Below are positions 19,122 through 27,209 of a stretch of 36,062 nt of DNA, in pieces. Below the pieces are notes generated by a model, which was given only the letters and a program-made list of their open reading frames with translations, was not told the DNA's origin and searched no databases. Each line of letters opens with the position of its first letter. Position 1 is the first letter of the stretch. This stretch comes from a virus. A program made the translations under genes and the position numbers. Location of the stretch: positions 1 to 36,062 of the IMG/VR virus record IMGVR_UViG_3300044632_002118; one strand, given 5' to 3'.

Positions 19122-20320
19122 GAGTTCGCCTGGGCGATGAGGTTGCCGACGATGGCCGTGGTGGCCACATTGGCGAGGCGCTCGGTGTTGAGCGCATCGG
19201 TCTTCGCTTTGATCGCGGCGACATCGCTGTTTGCTGGGGCCGTGTAGGCCGAACCGGCGAGTCGGGTGCTGATGGCTGCATCCACTCGGGCGAGTTCCGT
19301 GGCGAGTTCGGTGCGAACTGCCGTGGCCACCGTGCTGGCGCTTGGGGCGTTGCCTGCGCCGGAGATTGGCGCATCGATGCGGGCGAGTTCGGTGGCGAGT
19401 TCCACGCGCACCTCGTCGGCGATGGCGGCGGCTGTTGGAACGGTTGGCGCGTTGGTCAATGTCGTGACGGTTGCCAAGGTGCCGGATGGCGCGAGGCGGC
19501 TGGAGACGGCGGCATCGATGCGGCCGAGTTCGACCGAAAGCTCGGTGCGGACTTGGCTGGCGATTTCGGCTTCGGTCGGGACATCGGGCGAGTTGGTCAA
19601 TGTTGTGACCGTGCCGCCGGTGATTTCCTTGGTGCTTGCGGACCAGACGGCTGTTGCCACAGAGGCCGCGCTCGGAGCGGAATCGGTCGGGATGCTGTCG
19701 ATCTTACCTCCGGTGCGCTCGAGGTCGGCACGGACGGCAGCGACGAGGGAGACTTCGCTGAGGTTGGTGTTCCCGATTGCGCCCACGATGGCGTTGAGGA
19801 CGGCTTGGCCGTCTGCCTCGTTGAGGAGCGATCCTTCGACGGCGGTTGCGATTTGCGCGGTGGTTGGGATGTCGGATACCGCTGCGGGCGAAGCCGGTAG
19901 GCTGTCGGTTTTGCTCTTAATTGCGGTGATGTCCGAGTTTGCTGGCGCTGTGTAAGACGCCGAAGCGAGACGGCTCGAGATGGAGGCGTCGAGGTTCGAG
20001 ATTTCGGTCAGCTCGGTGCGCACGGCGGTGGCTACCGAGGCCGCGCTCGGCACGCTCGGCAGGTCGCCGGTGGTCAGAGTCGAGAAAGGGACTTCGGCGG
20101 TGCCGTCCCACACGATGCTGCCACTGCCAACATTGGCTCCGGCGGCGAGGAAGGCGACTTGGTAGGTGCCAGCCGTGCCGGTCATGTTTCCGCTGTAGAA
20201 TCCCGTGCTGCCGGTTTCGGGGCAGCTAATGGCAGAGCCTACGGCGGCTCCGGCTTGGTAGCGTTGAGCGGTGACGGTGAGGCCCGATTTTGCGAGGGCG
20301 ATGTTGAGTTCGTTAGCCAT
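19118..20320 (-). CDS. Repetitive tail-fibre/appendage protein, 400 aa
   Basis: Start MANELNIALAKSGLTVTAQRY. A globular N-terminal domain (about 1-95) has SGNMTGTAGTYQVAFLAAG and SIVWDG segments. The rest is built from modules with VRTELxxELxRIDAxISSRLA followed by YTAPANSDxxAIKxKTD or TVTTLTNxPxVPTxAxIA. Such heptad-like repeats form trimeric fibre shafts. Upstream frame to 20368 overlaps the neighbouring gene and is not favoured. Confidence 0.72.
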   Translation of the reverse strand: MANELNIALAKSGLTVTAQRYQAGAAVGSAISCPETGSTGFYSGNMTGTAGTYQVAFLAAGANVGSGSIVWDGTAEVPFSTLTTGDLPSVPSAASVATAVRTELTEISNLDASISSRLASASYTAPANSDITAIKSKTDSLPASPAAVSDIPTTAQIATAVEGSLLNEADGQAVLNAIVGAIGNTNLSEVSLVAAVRADLERTGGKIDSIPTDSAPSAASVATAVWSASTKEITGGTVTTLTNSPDVPTEAEIASQVRTELSVELGRIDAAVSSRLAPSGTLATVTTLTNAPTVPTAAAIADEVRVELATELARIDAPISGAGNAPSASTVATAVRTELATELARVDAAISTRLAGSAYTAPANSDVAAIKAKTDALNTERLANVATTAIVGNLIAQANS

Positions 20321-20324
20321 GGTT

Positions 20325-20738
20325 TTAGGAGTTGAGGATGGTGAGTGTTTCAGTGAGCGTTGCCTCAAAGGAGTGCGGGGCGGCGGGCCAGTTGCTGGCA
20401 GCTGGGGCGAGGCCGTTGGCGATCATGCCGTCAAGCCAGCCTTGGACTGCAACGAGCTTGGGCGAGGATTTCGCGGAGGCGTCGAGGCGGAGCTTTTGGT
20501 AGAGGAGAGTTGTGGAGCGGTTGCCGCCGTAGCCTTGGGAGTCGGTCCATTCCTCGGCGGTGTAGGTGGGAGCGGATGGCGTGATCCATTGACCGTCTTG
20601 CCACGCTGCATCTTCGCTGGGCTTTGCAGGCGCTGGTTGCCATTGCTCGGCTTTGGGGTTCCCTGCTGCGATGAGTGCGGCGATGTAGCTCTCAGGGAGT
20701 TCGCGTAGTTCGTTGGTGGTGGTGTTGAGGTAAATCAT
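20325..20738 (-). CDS. Small tail-tip protein, possible fibre chaperone, 137 aa
   Basis: Start MIYLNTTTNELRELPESYIAAL at 20738, overlapping the lectin-like gene's stop by ATGA. Middle is Pro/Gln/Trp-rich (AEQWQPAPAKPSEDAAWQDGQWI); the C-terminal half is helical (SPKLVAVQGWLDGMIANGL). Small proteins of this type after a receptor-binding gene often serve as fibre-assembly chaperones, which here is an inference from place and shape. Confidence 0.5.
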   Translation of the reverse strand: MIYLNTTTNELRELPESYIAALIAAGNPKAEQWQPAPAKPSEDAAWQDGQWITPSAPTYTAEEWTDSQGYGGNRSTTLLYQKLRLDASAKSSPKLVAVQGWLDGMIANGLAPAASNWPAAPHSFEATLTETLTILNS

Positions 20739-21373
20739 GGGTAGATGCGTGGATGGTTGGCGACGGTTGAGTTGGTGTCGGTAAGTGTCATTCCGCGTGC
20801 GAGGTCTTGGATGTCGCGTATAAGCGGGGTGTAATAAACAAGGGACTGCGGGCGCACCTTGTCGCAGGTCATTCCTTTGGCGAGGGATGCGACTTCTTCG
20901 GCGGTCAGCGAGGCTTGCCACATTCCGAGTTCGGCAAAGTCACCCGATGACCAATAAGTTGAAATCTTGCCTATTCTATATGAATCTAAAGCTGAATTGT
21001 TTGAAGTTCTTGCTGGTATTCCTCCATTTCCAGAAAAACTTAAAGATATTTGAATCCCATTCAGATACCCCTTGATTCTGTTTGCGTCACCAGACAATGT
21101 GCCGTTAAATACCATTGCAATATGGTTCCATCCTGAAATATTTCGCGGAGAATAAGCAAATGTCATCAAACCGTTTCTAATATCAAAATAAATATTGTTG
21201 TCCGAAAAATGATAGATTCCTAACTGATGGGTTGGGTTATCATTAAAACCAAAACTTTGTATAGTTGATCCGCTTGGTCTTCTGATCCACCCTGCCATTG
21301 AAAAATTGGTAAGATTTTTGGCAACCGTCGTCGTGCCATTAATTTGCTGATTAGTTGCAAATGCCCGTGCCAT
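20735..21373 (-). CDS. LamG/concanavalin A-like lectin-fold tail protein
   Basis: A 212-aa protein. FSMAGWIRRPSGS ... SGWNHIAMVFNGTL ... KGYLNGIQISLSFSG ... DFAELGMWQASLTAEEVASLAKG is the LamG/Laminin_G_3 jelly-roll pattern (W-H-I-A-x-V-x-N, Y-L-N-G, AELxxWxxxLTxEEV). Probably binds host surface glycans. The coding region is clearly AT-richer than its neighbours, a usual sign of exchange in receptor-binding genes. Confidence 0.82.
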   Translation of the reverse strand: MARAFATNQQINGTTTVAKNLTNFSMAGWIRRPSGSTIQSFGFNDNPTHQLGIYHFSDNNIYFDIRNGLMTFAYSPRNISGWNHIAMVFNGTLSGDANRIKGYLNGIQISLSFSGNGGIPARTSNNSALDSYRIGKISTYWSSGDFAELGMWQASLTAEEVASLAKGMTCDKVRPQSLVYYTPLIRDIQDLARGMTLTDTNSTVANHPRIYP

Positions 21374-21374
21374 A

Positions 21375-22199
21375 TTACGCCGCGCTCCTTATTTCGACGG
21401 CGATCAACTCGGCATCGCCTGTCATGGTGTCGTTTGTGGCGTCGTCCGCGTTGCGGAAGACTCTGATGCGGAATGTGTCGCCGGCGGTGATGCCGTCTAT
21501 GGCGGTGACGGTGATCGATGTGAGGGTGGCGATTCCGCTGGTTCCGTTGGCTGCTCCGGTGGCCTCGGTGGCGGTGTCGAAGGAGTCGGCATCGAGGTCG
21601 GTGGTGCAGCGCTCGATCTGCACTCCCCAGCGGCAGTTGCCGGAGGTGGCGGAGGTGGCCATCCAGGCGAGGCGGATTTCAAGGCCAGAGGCGAGGTTGG
21701 CATTTTCGGGGATGACGCCGGAGAAAATGGCGGATTCGTCGGTGGCGGCGTCGAAATCGAGGACGGCGATGGAGTTGCGGGTGTCGAGGGTGGCGAAGGC
21801 GGTGGCGGGCGGCTGGTTCTCGCGGGGGGTGAATCGGGCGAGGGTTTTGCTGGCTAAGGTGTAGTTATTGGTGACGGGCACTGTGTCAGCGTTGAGCATG
21901 CTGCCGGAAATCGAGAGGGCGGTGCCGAGGGTGAGGTGGGTTAGTTTGCTTTCGCTGTCGTCCCAGAAGAGGAGCTTGTCGCTGCCTGCATCGTCAGCGG
22001 TGATCTCGCCAGCGGTGATGGAAAGGACATCGGCGGCGCTGGTGCCGATGGTGGTTTGCGCGGAGGCGTTCAGCGTGCCGCCGGTGAGCGAGAGGCCGGT
22101 GCCGAGGGATATCTCTTCGGCGGGGCCGGTGCCGGAGGTGGAGCGCCCGAGGAGGCGGTCGGTGGCGATGATGGGTTTGCCGGAGCTGGTTGCGATCAT
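21375..22199 (-). CDS. Tail-fibre protein, 274 aa
   Basis: MIATSSGKPIIATDRLLGRSTS followed by EISLGTGLSLTGGTLN and KLTHLTLGTALSISGSMLN, a shaft repeat common in phage fibres. Residues 130-274 form a beta-rich domain (NSIAVLDFDAATDESAIFSG ... CRWGVQIERCTTDLDADSF ... ITAGDTFRIRVFRNADD), likely a trimeric tip. Followed directly by the lectin-like gene. Confidence 0.75.
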   Translation of the reverse strand: MIATSSGKPIIATDRLLGRSTSGTGPAEEISLGTGLSLTGGTLNASAQTTIGTSAADVLSITAGEITADDAGSDKLLFWDDSESKLTHLTLGTALSISGSMLNADTVPVTNNYTLASKTLARFTPRENQPPATAFATLDTRNSIAVLDFDAATDESAIFSGVIPENANLASGLEIRLAWMATSATSGNCRWGVQIERCTTDLDADSFDTATEATGAANGTSGIATLTSITVTAIDGITAGDTFRIRVFRNADDATNDTMTGDAELIAVEIRSAA

Positions 22200-22231
22200 G
22201 GATAAAAGTTTTAAGTTTTAAGAATTAAGTT

Positions 22232-22612
22232 TTAAGAGAAAGTCAGTGAGGTGCGGTTGCTCCACGCGCCGGTGGCGCTGGATTCGGTGCTGGTGGTGCC
22301 TGCGGAGTTGAAGATGGTGCGGGAGATTTCCCAGTTGGCGCTGTCGTAGACGCTGCCGGTGTTCGGGAAGTCCGAGTAAAGTAGGAAGCCGAGGAAGGTG
22401 GTGGTGCCGTCGCTCGAAATATCAAAAGACCAGACGCGGTCGGGGGCGTCTTTGGTTCCGGCCAGCTTGTAGACTTCGCCGGTGGAGGGGTTGCGGCTGT
22501 AGAGGCGGCGGTCGGCGTGGTTCACGCAAATCTCGCCGAGGGCGAGGTCGGTCGTGTTCGGGATGCGCCCGGTGACCGTGCTGCGTTTTGGGATGATTTG
22601 AGGATTTGCCAT
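22232..22612 (-). CDS. Small tail protein with duplicated C-terminal module, 126 aa
   Basis: MANPQIIPKRSTVTGRIPNTTDLALGEICVNHADRRLY is the N-terminal motif of many phage fibres (IxPKRSxxxGxxPxxxDLxxGExxxN). The C-terminal 70 residues (WSFDISSDGTTTFLGFLLYSD ... FNSAG ... GAWSNRTSLTFS) match the last 70 of the 25523 fibre protein. It looks like a short fibre or collar made of an N-cap plus this module. Confidence 0.72.
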   Translation of the reverse strand: MANPQIIPKRSTVTGRIPNTTDLALGEICVNHADRRLYSRNPSTGEVYKLAGTKDAPDRVWSFDISSDGTTTFLGFLLYSDFPNTGSVYDSANWEISRTIFNSAGTTSTESSATGAWSNRTSLTFS

Positions 22613-22640
22613 GTGGCGGGTTTTGTTTTGCGGAGTTTTG

Positions 22641-22684
22641 AACCCCCGCTTGGCGAGGCGCTATTTGAGCGCCCCGCCGGGGTT
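22641..22684. other. Intergenic hairpin upstream of the 22612 gene
   Basis: AACCCC pairs with GGGGTT and, inside, GGCGCT (22657-22662) with AGCGCC (22668-22673) around a 5-base loop. There is no U-run on either strand. It may modulate expression between two fibre genes. Confidence 0.5.
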
Positions 22685-22694
22685 GGGTTAGTTA

Positions 22695-23612
22695 CTAGTA
22701 GCTGCCGCCGTCGATGGTCGTCTCGAGGGCAGTGATGCGGGTCTCGTGGTCGGCCACATCGGCCTCTACGGCGTCCAGGCGGCTGTCAGCGCTGGCGTTT
22801 TCGAGGGTGGTGATGCGGTTGCTCAACGAGGTATCGGCTGTCGAGCGGGTCGAGCTTTCGGCGTCCAGATTCGACTGGACGAGGGCGATGTCGGCTTCGA
22901 GGCCGGACACATCCGAATCGCGGGCAGCGGCTTCGGCTGAGACAGCGGCGATGCGCGCGGATTCCTCGGAAACGATATCGGCTTCCGCTGCGGTGACTCG
23001 TGTGGTCAGCGCGGAGAGGTTGCTCGATACGGTGTCGATGTTACCCTGCAGGCTGGAGTCGCCAGAGGTGCGGGCAGCGGTCTCGTCGTCGATCGAGTCG
23101 TTGATCGACAAGATGGCGGCTGCCAGGGAATTGTCGTTTTCCAAATCTACGCTGTTCACGAGCGAGACAATCTCGGCGAAACTATCCTTGTCGGCCTGTG
23201 AGGCAGAAAGGATCGCATCGATGCGGCCTTTCTCGGTCGAGATTTTGCCGTCCAAAGCGGTGTCGGCTGCTTCCAAAGTGGAAACGGCGGAGCTGATCGC
23301 GGACTGGCGGGCTGATGTCTCGGCGGCGATGTCGTCGGCGAGGTCGCTTTCGGCGCCTTGAGCGCGGGAAATTTCCGCATTCAGGTTCGTGGTGAGCGTC
23401 GAATCCGCTGCGCTGCGCAGGTCGGCTTCTGCTTCGACCGCGTCATTGACGAAGGTCTTTTTGGCGAAGACGCCTTCACCGCCGATAGGCAAAACGCCTT
23501 CGGAGGTTCCGATGTATAAAACCTTGTTGAGGGTGTCGAAGGCTGGCTCAGAGCCCTGCAGATTTACGGGCTGGCCACTGCCTCTTTTCAGTTTGATGAT
23601 AGGGTTCGGCAT
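22695..23612 (-). CDS. Coiled-coil tail-fibre protein, 305 aa
   Basis: N-terminus MPNPIIKLKRGSGQPVNLQG with PAFDTLNKVLYIGTSEG is the anchor seen in major-tropism-determinant-like fibres. The rest is a long coiled coil with recurring AAETSARxSAIS / EAARDSDVSGLEADIALVQSNL units. It ends abruptly (ETTIDGGSY) without a globular tip. It would form a trimeric shaft. The CA-rich leader contains CCAACCAACCACCACC. Confidence 0.75.
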   Translation of the reverse strand: MPNPIIKLKRGSGQPVNLQGSEPAFDTLNKVLYIGTSEGVLPIGGEGVFAKKTFVNDAVEAEADLRSAADSTLTTNLNAEISRAQGAESDLADDIAAETSARQSAISSAVSTLEAADTALDGKISTEKGRIDAILSASQADKDSFAEIVSLVNSVDLENDNSLAAAILSINDSIDDETAARTSGDSSLQGNIDTVSSNLSALTTRVTAAEADIVSEESARIAAVSAEAAARDSDVSGLEADIALVQSNLDAESSTRSTADTSLSNRITTLENASADSRLDAVEADVADHETRITALETTIDGGSY

Positions 23613-23667
23613 TTGATTTTTTTAGGTTGGTGGTGGTTGGTTGGGCTGTTCGTGGGTGGGTGAGTTG

Positions 23668-23895
23668 TCAAAAATTGCCCGCGTCGATAACCGGGATCAT
23701 CAAGGCGTAAGCGGATGCGGAGGACGACCAGCGGTAGGGCATGCCCTCGTCCATCGCCATGTAGAGGCGGTCGGATTTTCCGACGCTGGGGAAATTTGAG
23801 CGCGTGGGATACTCGACGACGATGCCTGGCAGGGTGAGGTCGAAGCTCGAGAGATCGAGTTGCTGGCTGAGGTTGCTCTCGGTGATTGTCGTCAT
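23668..23895 (-). CDS. Small tail-region protein, 75 aa
   Basis: MTTITESNLSQQLDLSSFDLTLP at the start, with YPTRSNFPSVGKSDRLYMAMDEG, a motif resembling the 'PxxGxxxxLYIxxDxG' segment of fibre-tip domains. Start overlaps the large fibre gene's stop by ATGA. Probably an accessory fibre domain expressed separately. Confidence 0.6.
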   Translation of the reverse strand: MTTITESNLSQQLDLSSFDLTLPGIVVEYPTRSNFPSVGKSDRLYMAMDEGMPYRWSSSASAYALMIPVIDAGNF

Positions 23896-25523
23896 GTGTA
23901 GGAGAGCGATGTGCGGTTAGCCCACGAGCCGACGGCGGTGGCGGTGGCGAGGATTTGGCCGGCGGCGTTGAGGGTGGATAGCTTGACGGTCCAGGTGGTG
24001 GCGGTCTCGGGCAGGGCTGGCGCGGCAGGTCGGTCGGCATTGAGGAGGCGGCCGCTGTAGGTGGTCAGGCCGTTGGCGCTGATGTCGAATGCGTAGAGGT
24101 AGAGCGTGGGGTCAATGGGCGGCTGGACGGTGCGAAGGCCGAGGGCGGTGCAACTGATCTGCATTCCGGCGGCGGGCGGTTCGTCGAAGGTGATCGTGCC
24201 GGTGGCTTCGCTGACGAGGTAGTCGGTGGTGGGGGTTTGCGTGACGCCGTTCAAAGCCACGAGGACATGCTCGGGATCGCTGCTGACAAGGCCGTCGATC
24301 GGGAATGTGACGCTGGTGCCGTCGCCGATGCGGACGGTGGTGTTGATCTGAAGGCCGGGGGCCGAGGCGATGATGTAGGACGAAAGGCCGGTGATCTCGG
24401 TGGCGGCGTGGGTGTGGATCGTGTCGGCTTTTGAAATCTCGACCCAGAGCTTGAATGCGGGCGAGGCCGATGGATCGAAGACAGCCCAGTAACTGCCAGG
24501 CGGTGGATAACCGGGATTTGGCTCGCCGATGCGGATGTAGAGTTCGCCGTTGTAGCTGACGACTTGGCCGAGGGAGTAGTCGGCTCCGTTGTTGTAGACC
24601 CCTTGGTAATCGACTGGCTCGGGTTGGAGGGCGGTGTCGGCGAGAGCGCCTTGGGCGGCGGTGGCTTTGCCGTCGATTTCGGACTGGAGGGTGTTGATCG
24701 CGGCGGCTGCTTCGGCGATGGAGTCAAGGGACTCGGTGCCGAGGTTGCTGGCGAGGAGGTCGATCCGGTCGCTGAGGGCGGTGTCTTCGGTGGCAAGGGC
24801 GGCGAGGTCGGCATCGAGGCCGGTGATCTCGCTCTTGAGGTGCGTGTGGGCGGAAGGTGCGAAGGTCGGTGGCTTGCCGGTGAGCGATGACCAATCGACG
24901 GGCGGGGAGACGGCGACGACGGCCGAGGCAAAGTCGGTGATCTGGCTGGCGGTGTGCGTGTGGGCCGAGGGAGGGAAGGTGGCGGGCTTGTTAAGGACGC
25001 TGTCCCAAGTGGGAGGCGGGGCGAGCTGCGCGATGGCCTGCGCGGTGCGCAGGGGGGTCATCCACTTTTCGTTGTCGGTGCCTGCTTCGGCTTGCAGTTG
25101 AGTGGCTTTGCCGTCTGGCAGCGCGGCGGGTGTGGCCTCGTCGCCGAGGATGACGCTGTTTTGCACTTCGACTTGGAGCGTGGCGGTGCGGAGGGCTTGC
25201 GTGGGTGCGGTCCAGCGGATCTCGAGATAGGCGCTGATGCTGGCAGGGTCGGAAGAAAATGCGGCCTCGACCGGCAATGTATTTAGATCGAGTATGGTTT
25301 GGCCGGGGGCCGCCAGAGCGAGAAAGTTGGAGTCGGAGAACGAGGACTTGAGTGCGACGGTGGTCTGCGTGCCGAGGATGGGATCGACGGCCACGCCGTT
25401 CTCGACAAACACGACCTCGATGGGGACTTGGTCGCGGCGTTTTAAGACGAGCGTCTGGAGCGCGACATTCGACGCGGCGGACTTCACGAACCGCCGGTTT
25501 TTTGAATCAAGGAAAAGTTTCAT
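23892..25523 (-). CDS. Large tail-fibre protein, 543 aa
   Basis: Start MKLFLDSKNRRFVKSAASNV at 25523. After an N-terminal beta domain (about 1-140), WDSVLNKPATFPPSAHTHTASQITD and WSSLTGKPPTFAPSAHTHLKSEITG repeat (the HxH shaft motif that can bind metal in fibre trimers), a coiled coil (ALATEDTALSDRIDLLASNL), YQGVYNNGADYSLGQVVSYNG (a carbohydrate-binding-like segment), and a C-terminal module duplicated in the 22232 protein. Earlier start at 25550 is possible. Confidence 0.8.
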   Translation of the reverse strand: MKLFLDSKNRRFVKSAASNVALQTLVLKRRDQVPIEVVFVENGVAVDPILGTQTTVALKSSFSDSNFLALAAPGQTILDLNTLPVEAAFSSDPASISAYLEIRWTAPTQALRTATLQVEVQNSVILGDEATPAALPDGKATQLQAEAGTDNEKWMTPLRTAQAIAQLAPPPTWDSVLNKPATFPPSAHTHTASQITDFASAVVAVSPPVDWSSLTGKPPTFAPSAHTHLKSEITGLDADLAALATEDTALSDRIDLLASNLGTESLDSIAEAAAAINTLQSEIDGKATAAQGALADTALQPEPVDYQGVYNNGADYSLGQVVSYNGELYIRIGEPNPGYPPPGSYWAVFDPSASPAFKLWVEISKADTIHTHAATEITGLSSYIIASAPGLQINTTVRIGDGTSVTFPIDGLVSSDPEHVLVALNGVTQTPTTDYLVSEATGTITFDEPPAAGMQISCTALGLRTVQPPIDPTLYLYAFDISANGLTTYSGRLLNADRPAAPALPETATTWTVKLSTLNAAGQILATATAVGSWANRTSLSYT

Positions 25524-25571
25524 GCCGCTCGATGAGCGGCGGACTGTCAAATCGGCAACGCTTCCGAGCGT

Positions 25572-25847
25572 TTACTGGAGCGGCTCGGAGACTGCTTCCC
25601 ATTTGCCGAGCGGGCAGGACTCGGTGGACATGCGGAGCTTTGCCCAGGTCGAGCAGCCGCACTTGCGGCAGCGGCCCGTGGCGTTCAGCGCGGCGGCGTC
25701 CCATTCAGGGCATTCGCGGCAGGTGGCTTCGCGGGCGGCGAGTGCTTCGGGTGGGGTGGTGGCGAAGCCTGCGCGAGCGAAGCGGTGCGCGGCATGGCCG
25801 AATCGGGCGAGCATTTGGGCGCGGCGTTGTAGAATTTCGGGCCTCAT
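25572..25847 (-). CDS. Cys-rich zinc-finger-like tail-region protein, 91 aa
   Basis: After an N-terminal helix (EILQRRAQMLARFGHAAHRF) come CRECPEW, GRCRKCGCSTWAKLRMSTESCPLGKW, a four-to-six-Cys zinc-binding pattern found in small proteins encoded among phage tail genes. ATG 25847 overlaps the upstream stop as ATGA. A -1 shift at the C9 tract just upstream would fuse it to the preceding protein. Confidence 0.65.
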   Translation of the reverse strand: MRPEILQRRAQMLARFGHAAHRFARAGFATTPPEALAAREATCRECPEWDAAALNATGRCRKCGCSTWAKLRMSTESCPLGKWEAVSEPLQ

Positions 25848-26302
25848 GTAAAAACAACAACCGGGGGGGGGACGGGCATCTGACCTCCATCAGTGTAATA
25901 GTAGTAATCAAAGCCAGTTATCGCGTTAATAGTAAAATTCCCAGTAACAGTTGAGCTACCTAATGGAAATGCGCATATTTCTGGATTTCCAGTTTCTGCG
26001 ATGCCGTTAGGAGTGGCGCTATAAATAATAAATTGAAAGCACCCATCAACATAACCTGCATCGTAAGAACTGGCGACTGTAGCCCAACTAGTCTCGCTAT
26101 AACGGAAAAAATCCTGCGGCTCCGGATTTTCTCCATTGATAGAAAACGATTCCGCTGTTGCATTGGCAGCAAGCTCACGCAGTGCCTGTGGGATCGTAAT
26201 ATAGCACTCATCACACGGGTTACAACACCCGCACGACACCGCGCGGAGGCCGCCGTCGGTTTTGATTTTGATGGCTCCGGAGGATGTGCGGCCGAGGGTC
26301 AT
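25844..26302 (-). CDS. Tail-region protein with Cys cluster, 152 aa
   Basis: MTLGRTSSGAIKIKTDGGLRAVSCGCCNPCDECYI: a CGCCNPCDEC cluster follows a short basic start. The middle is beta-rich and AT-rich in codon use (DFFRYSETSWATVASSYD, GCFQFIIYSATPNG). The C-terminus (MPVPPPVVVFT) is encoded over a C9 tract. Unknown function; probably a tail-tip component. Confidence 0.58.
   Translation of the reverse strand: MTLGRTSSGAIKIKTDGGLRAVSCGCCNPCDECYITIPQALRELAANATAESFSINGENPEPQDFFRYSETSWATVASSYDAGYVDGCFQFIIYSATPNGIAETGNPEICAFPLGSSTVTGNFTINAITGFDYYYYTDGGQMPVPPPVVVFT
25863..25871 (-). other. C9 homopolymer near a gene end (slippage site)
   Basis: Nine G on the plus strand (nine C in the message), 17 bases before the stop of the 152-aa gene. 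Gain of one C, or a -1 ribosomal shift, enters the frame of the next gene and gives PGCCFYMRPEIL..., a fusion of both proteins. Homopolymers of this length are prone to slippage. Confidence 0.5.
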
Positions 26303-26303
26303 A

Positions 26304-26327
26304 GTGAGAATGAGAGTGAGAATGAGA
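26304..26327 (+). repeat. Two tandem 12-mers, GTGAGAATGAGA
   Basis: Two perfect copies in the 36-base gap before the 152-aa gene (minus strand TCTCATTCTCAC). No gene in it; possibly an unstructured leader. Confidence 0.7.
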
Positions 26328-26338
26328 GTGTAAAAGGG

Positions 26339-26617
26339 TCAGCACTCCTCCGTAGCGATCCACGCCAACGCGCCATCCACCGCGCCGAGGACATGGGTGC
26401 CTTCTCCCGGCACGGGAGGGATTTTTAGCTTGCGGCCTTGGAAGCCTCCCGGTCCTGTGAATTGCTCGACAAGGCTCGAGTGGGCATCCAGCGCGGCGTA
26501 TACGAAGTTTTTATGCAAGTCCGCCCCTCGGAGTTGGTAGGGATACCCTTTCGCCGGTCCGGCGGTTGGCGGGGTGTTGGCTAATTCCTGAAAATCAACT
26601 GGGATGTGAATCGGCAT
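26339..26617 (-). CDS. Tail-region protein, 92 aa
   Basis: MPIHIPVDFQELANTPPTAGPA, then GYPYQLRGADLHKNFVYAALD and LKIPPVPGEGTHVLGAVDG. No family recognised by eye. Its position between tape measure and fibres fits a small tail-tip or baseplate-hub part. Stop lies 36 bases before the next start. Confidence 0.6.
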   Translation of the reverse strand: MPIHIPVDFQELANTPPTAGPAKGYPYQLRGADLHKNFVYAALDAHSSLVEQFTGPGGFQGRKLKIPPVPGEGTHVLGAVDGALAWIATEEC

Positions 26618-27204
26618 CAGTAGTCGTATTTCACGAAATAAGAGCAGTTTGATTCGTAGGTGGCCGTAACCTCGTCAAATTCGCCGTAATTTTGCACGCT
26701 GAGCTGAGCGAGAGGGTAACTGGTGCCAATGGGAGAAAATCCTGCCGTGGAAAAAGTCTCGCTATTATTTGGCGCAACGATGTGCAGGAGTTCGATATAA
26801 AAAGCCCCCGCAGCAGGAGGGATGCCTGGGCTTCCGGCGGGTTGCGCATTTTTTACCGTCGCGGTTTTTGCGAAATATTTTGCGGTGCCTTGGAGTTTTT
26901 GTGAGGGGTCGTCAGGATTTTTATAAATAACAAATTGCGCGTCTTTTATTATTCCTGATTGCACGACACTCGAGGAGTCATTCGCTGAATACGCGACGAC
27001 GGTGCAGGAGGAGGTGCCGTCGGAGTTGGTTTTTACTTCAGGAGCCGGGAAAACGATGTAATCATCTTCTGCCACTTGTGGCGCGGAGGTTTTTTTTCCT
27101 AAAGCGAGGTATTCCGTAATTTTCTCAAGCAATCCGGATGGGCGTTGGCGATAAGTGACGGATTGCTCAATCCAGTCTTTTTCTCCGTAAAGTGTTGTTG
27201 GCAT
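26617..27204 (-). CDS. Tail-tip protein, 195 aa
   Basis: MPTTLYGEKDWIEQSVTYRQRPSG then LGKKTSAPQVAEDDYIVFPAPEV; mostly beta strands (AYSANDSSSVVQSGIIKDAQFVIYKN). It directly follows the tape measure gene, where distal tail proteins are coded in siphoviruses. There is no recognisable Dit signature. Length is shorter than lambda gpM/gpL. Probable tail-tip component. Confidence 0.58.
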   Translation of the reverse strand: MPTTLYGEKDWIEQSVTYRQRPSGLLEKITEYLALGKKTSAPQVAEDDYIVFPAPEVKTNSDGTSSCTVVAYSANDSSSVVQSGIIKDAQFVIYKNPDDPSQKLQGTAKYFAKTATVKNAQPAGSPGIPPAAGAFYIELLHIVAPNNSETFSTAGFSPIGTSYPLAQLSVQNYGEFDEVTATYESNCSYFVKYDY

Positions 27205-27209
27205 AGTTT

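Noticed and set aside
19266-19955. Plus-strand 229-aa Ala/Ser/Val-rich frame
   Set aside because: Antisense of the repetitive fibre gene; repeats mirror the fibre modules.
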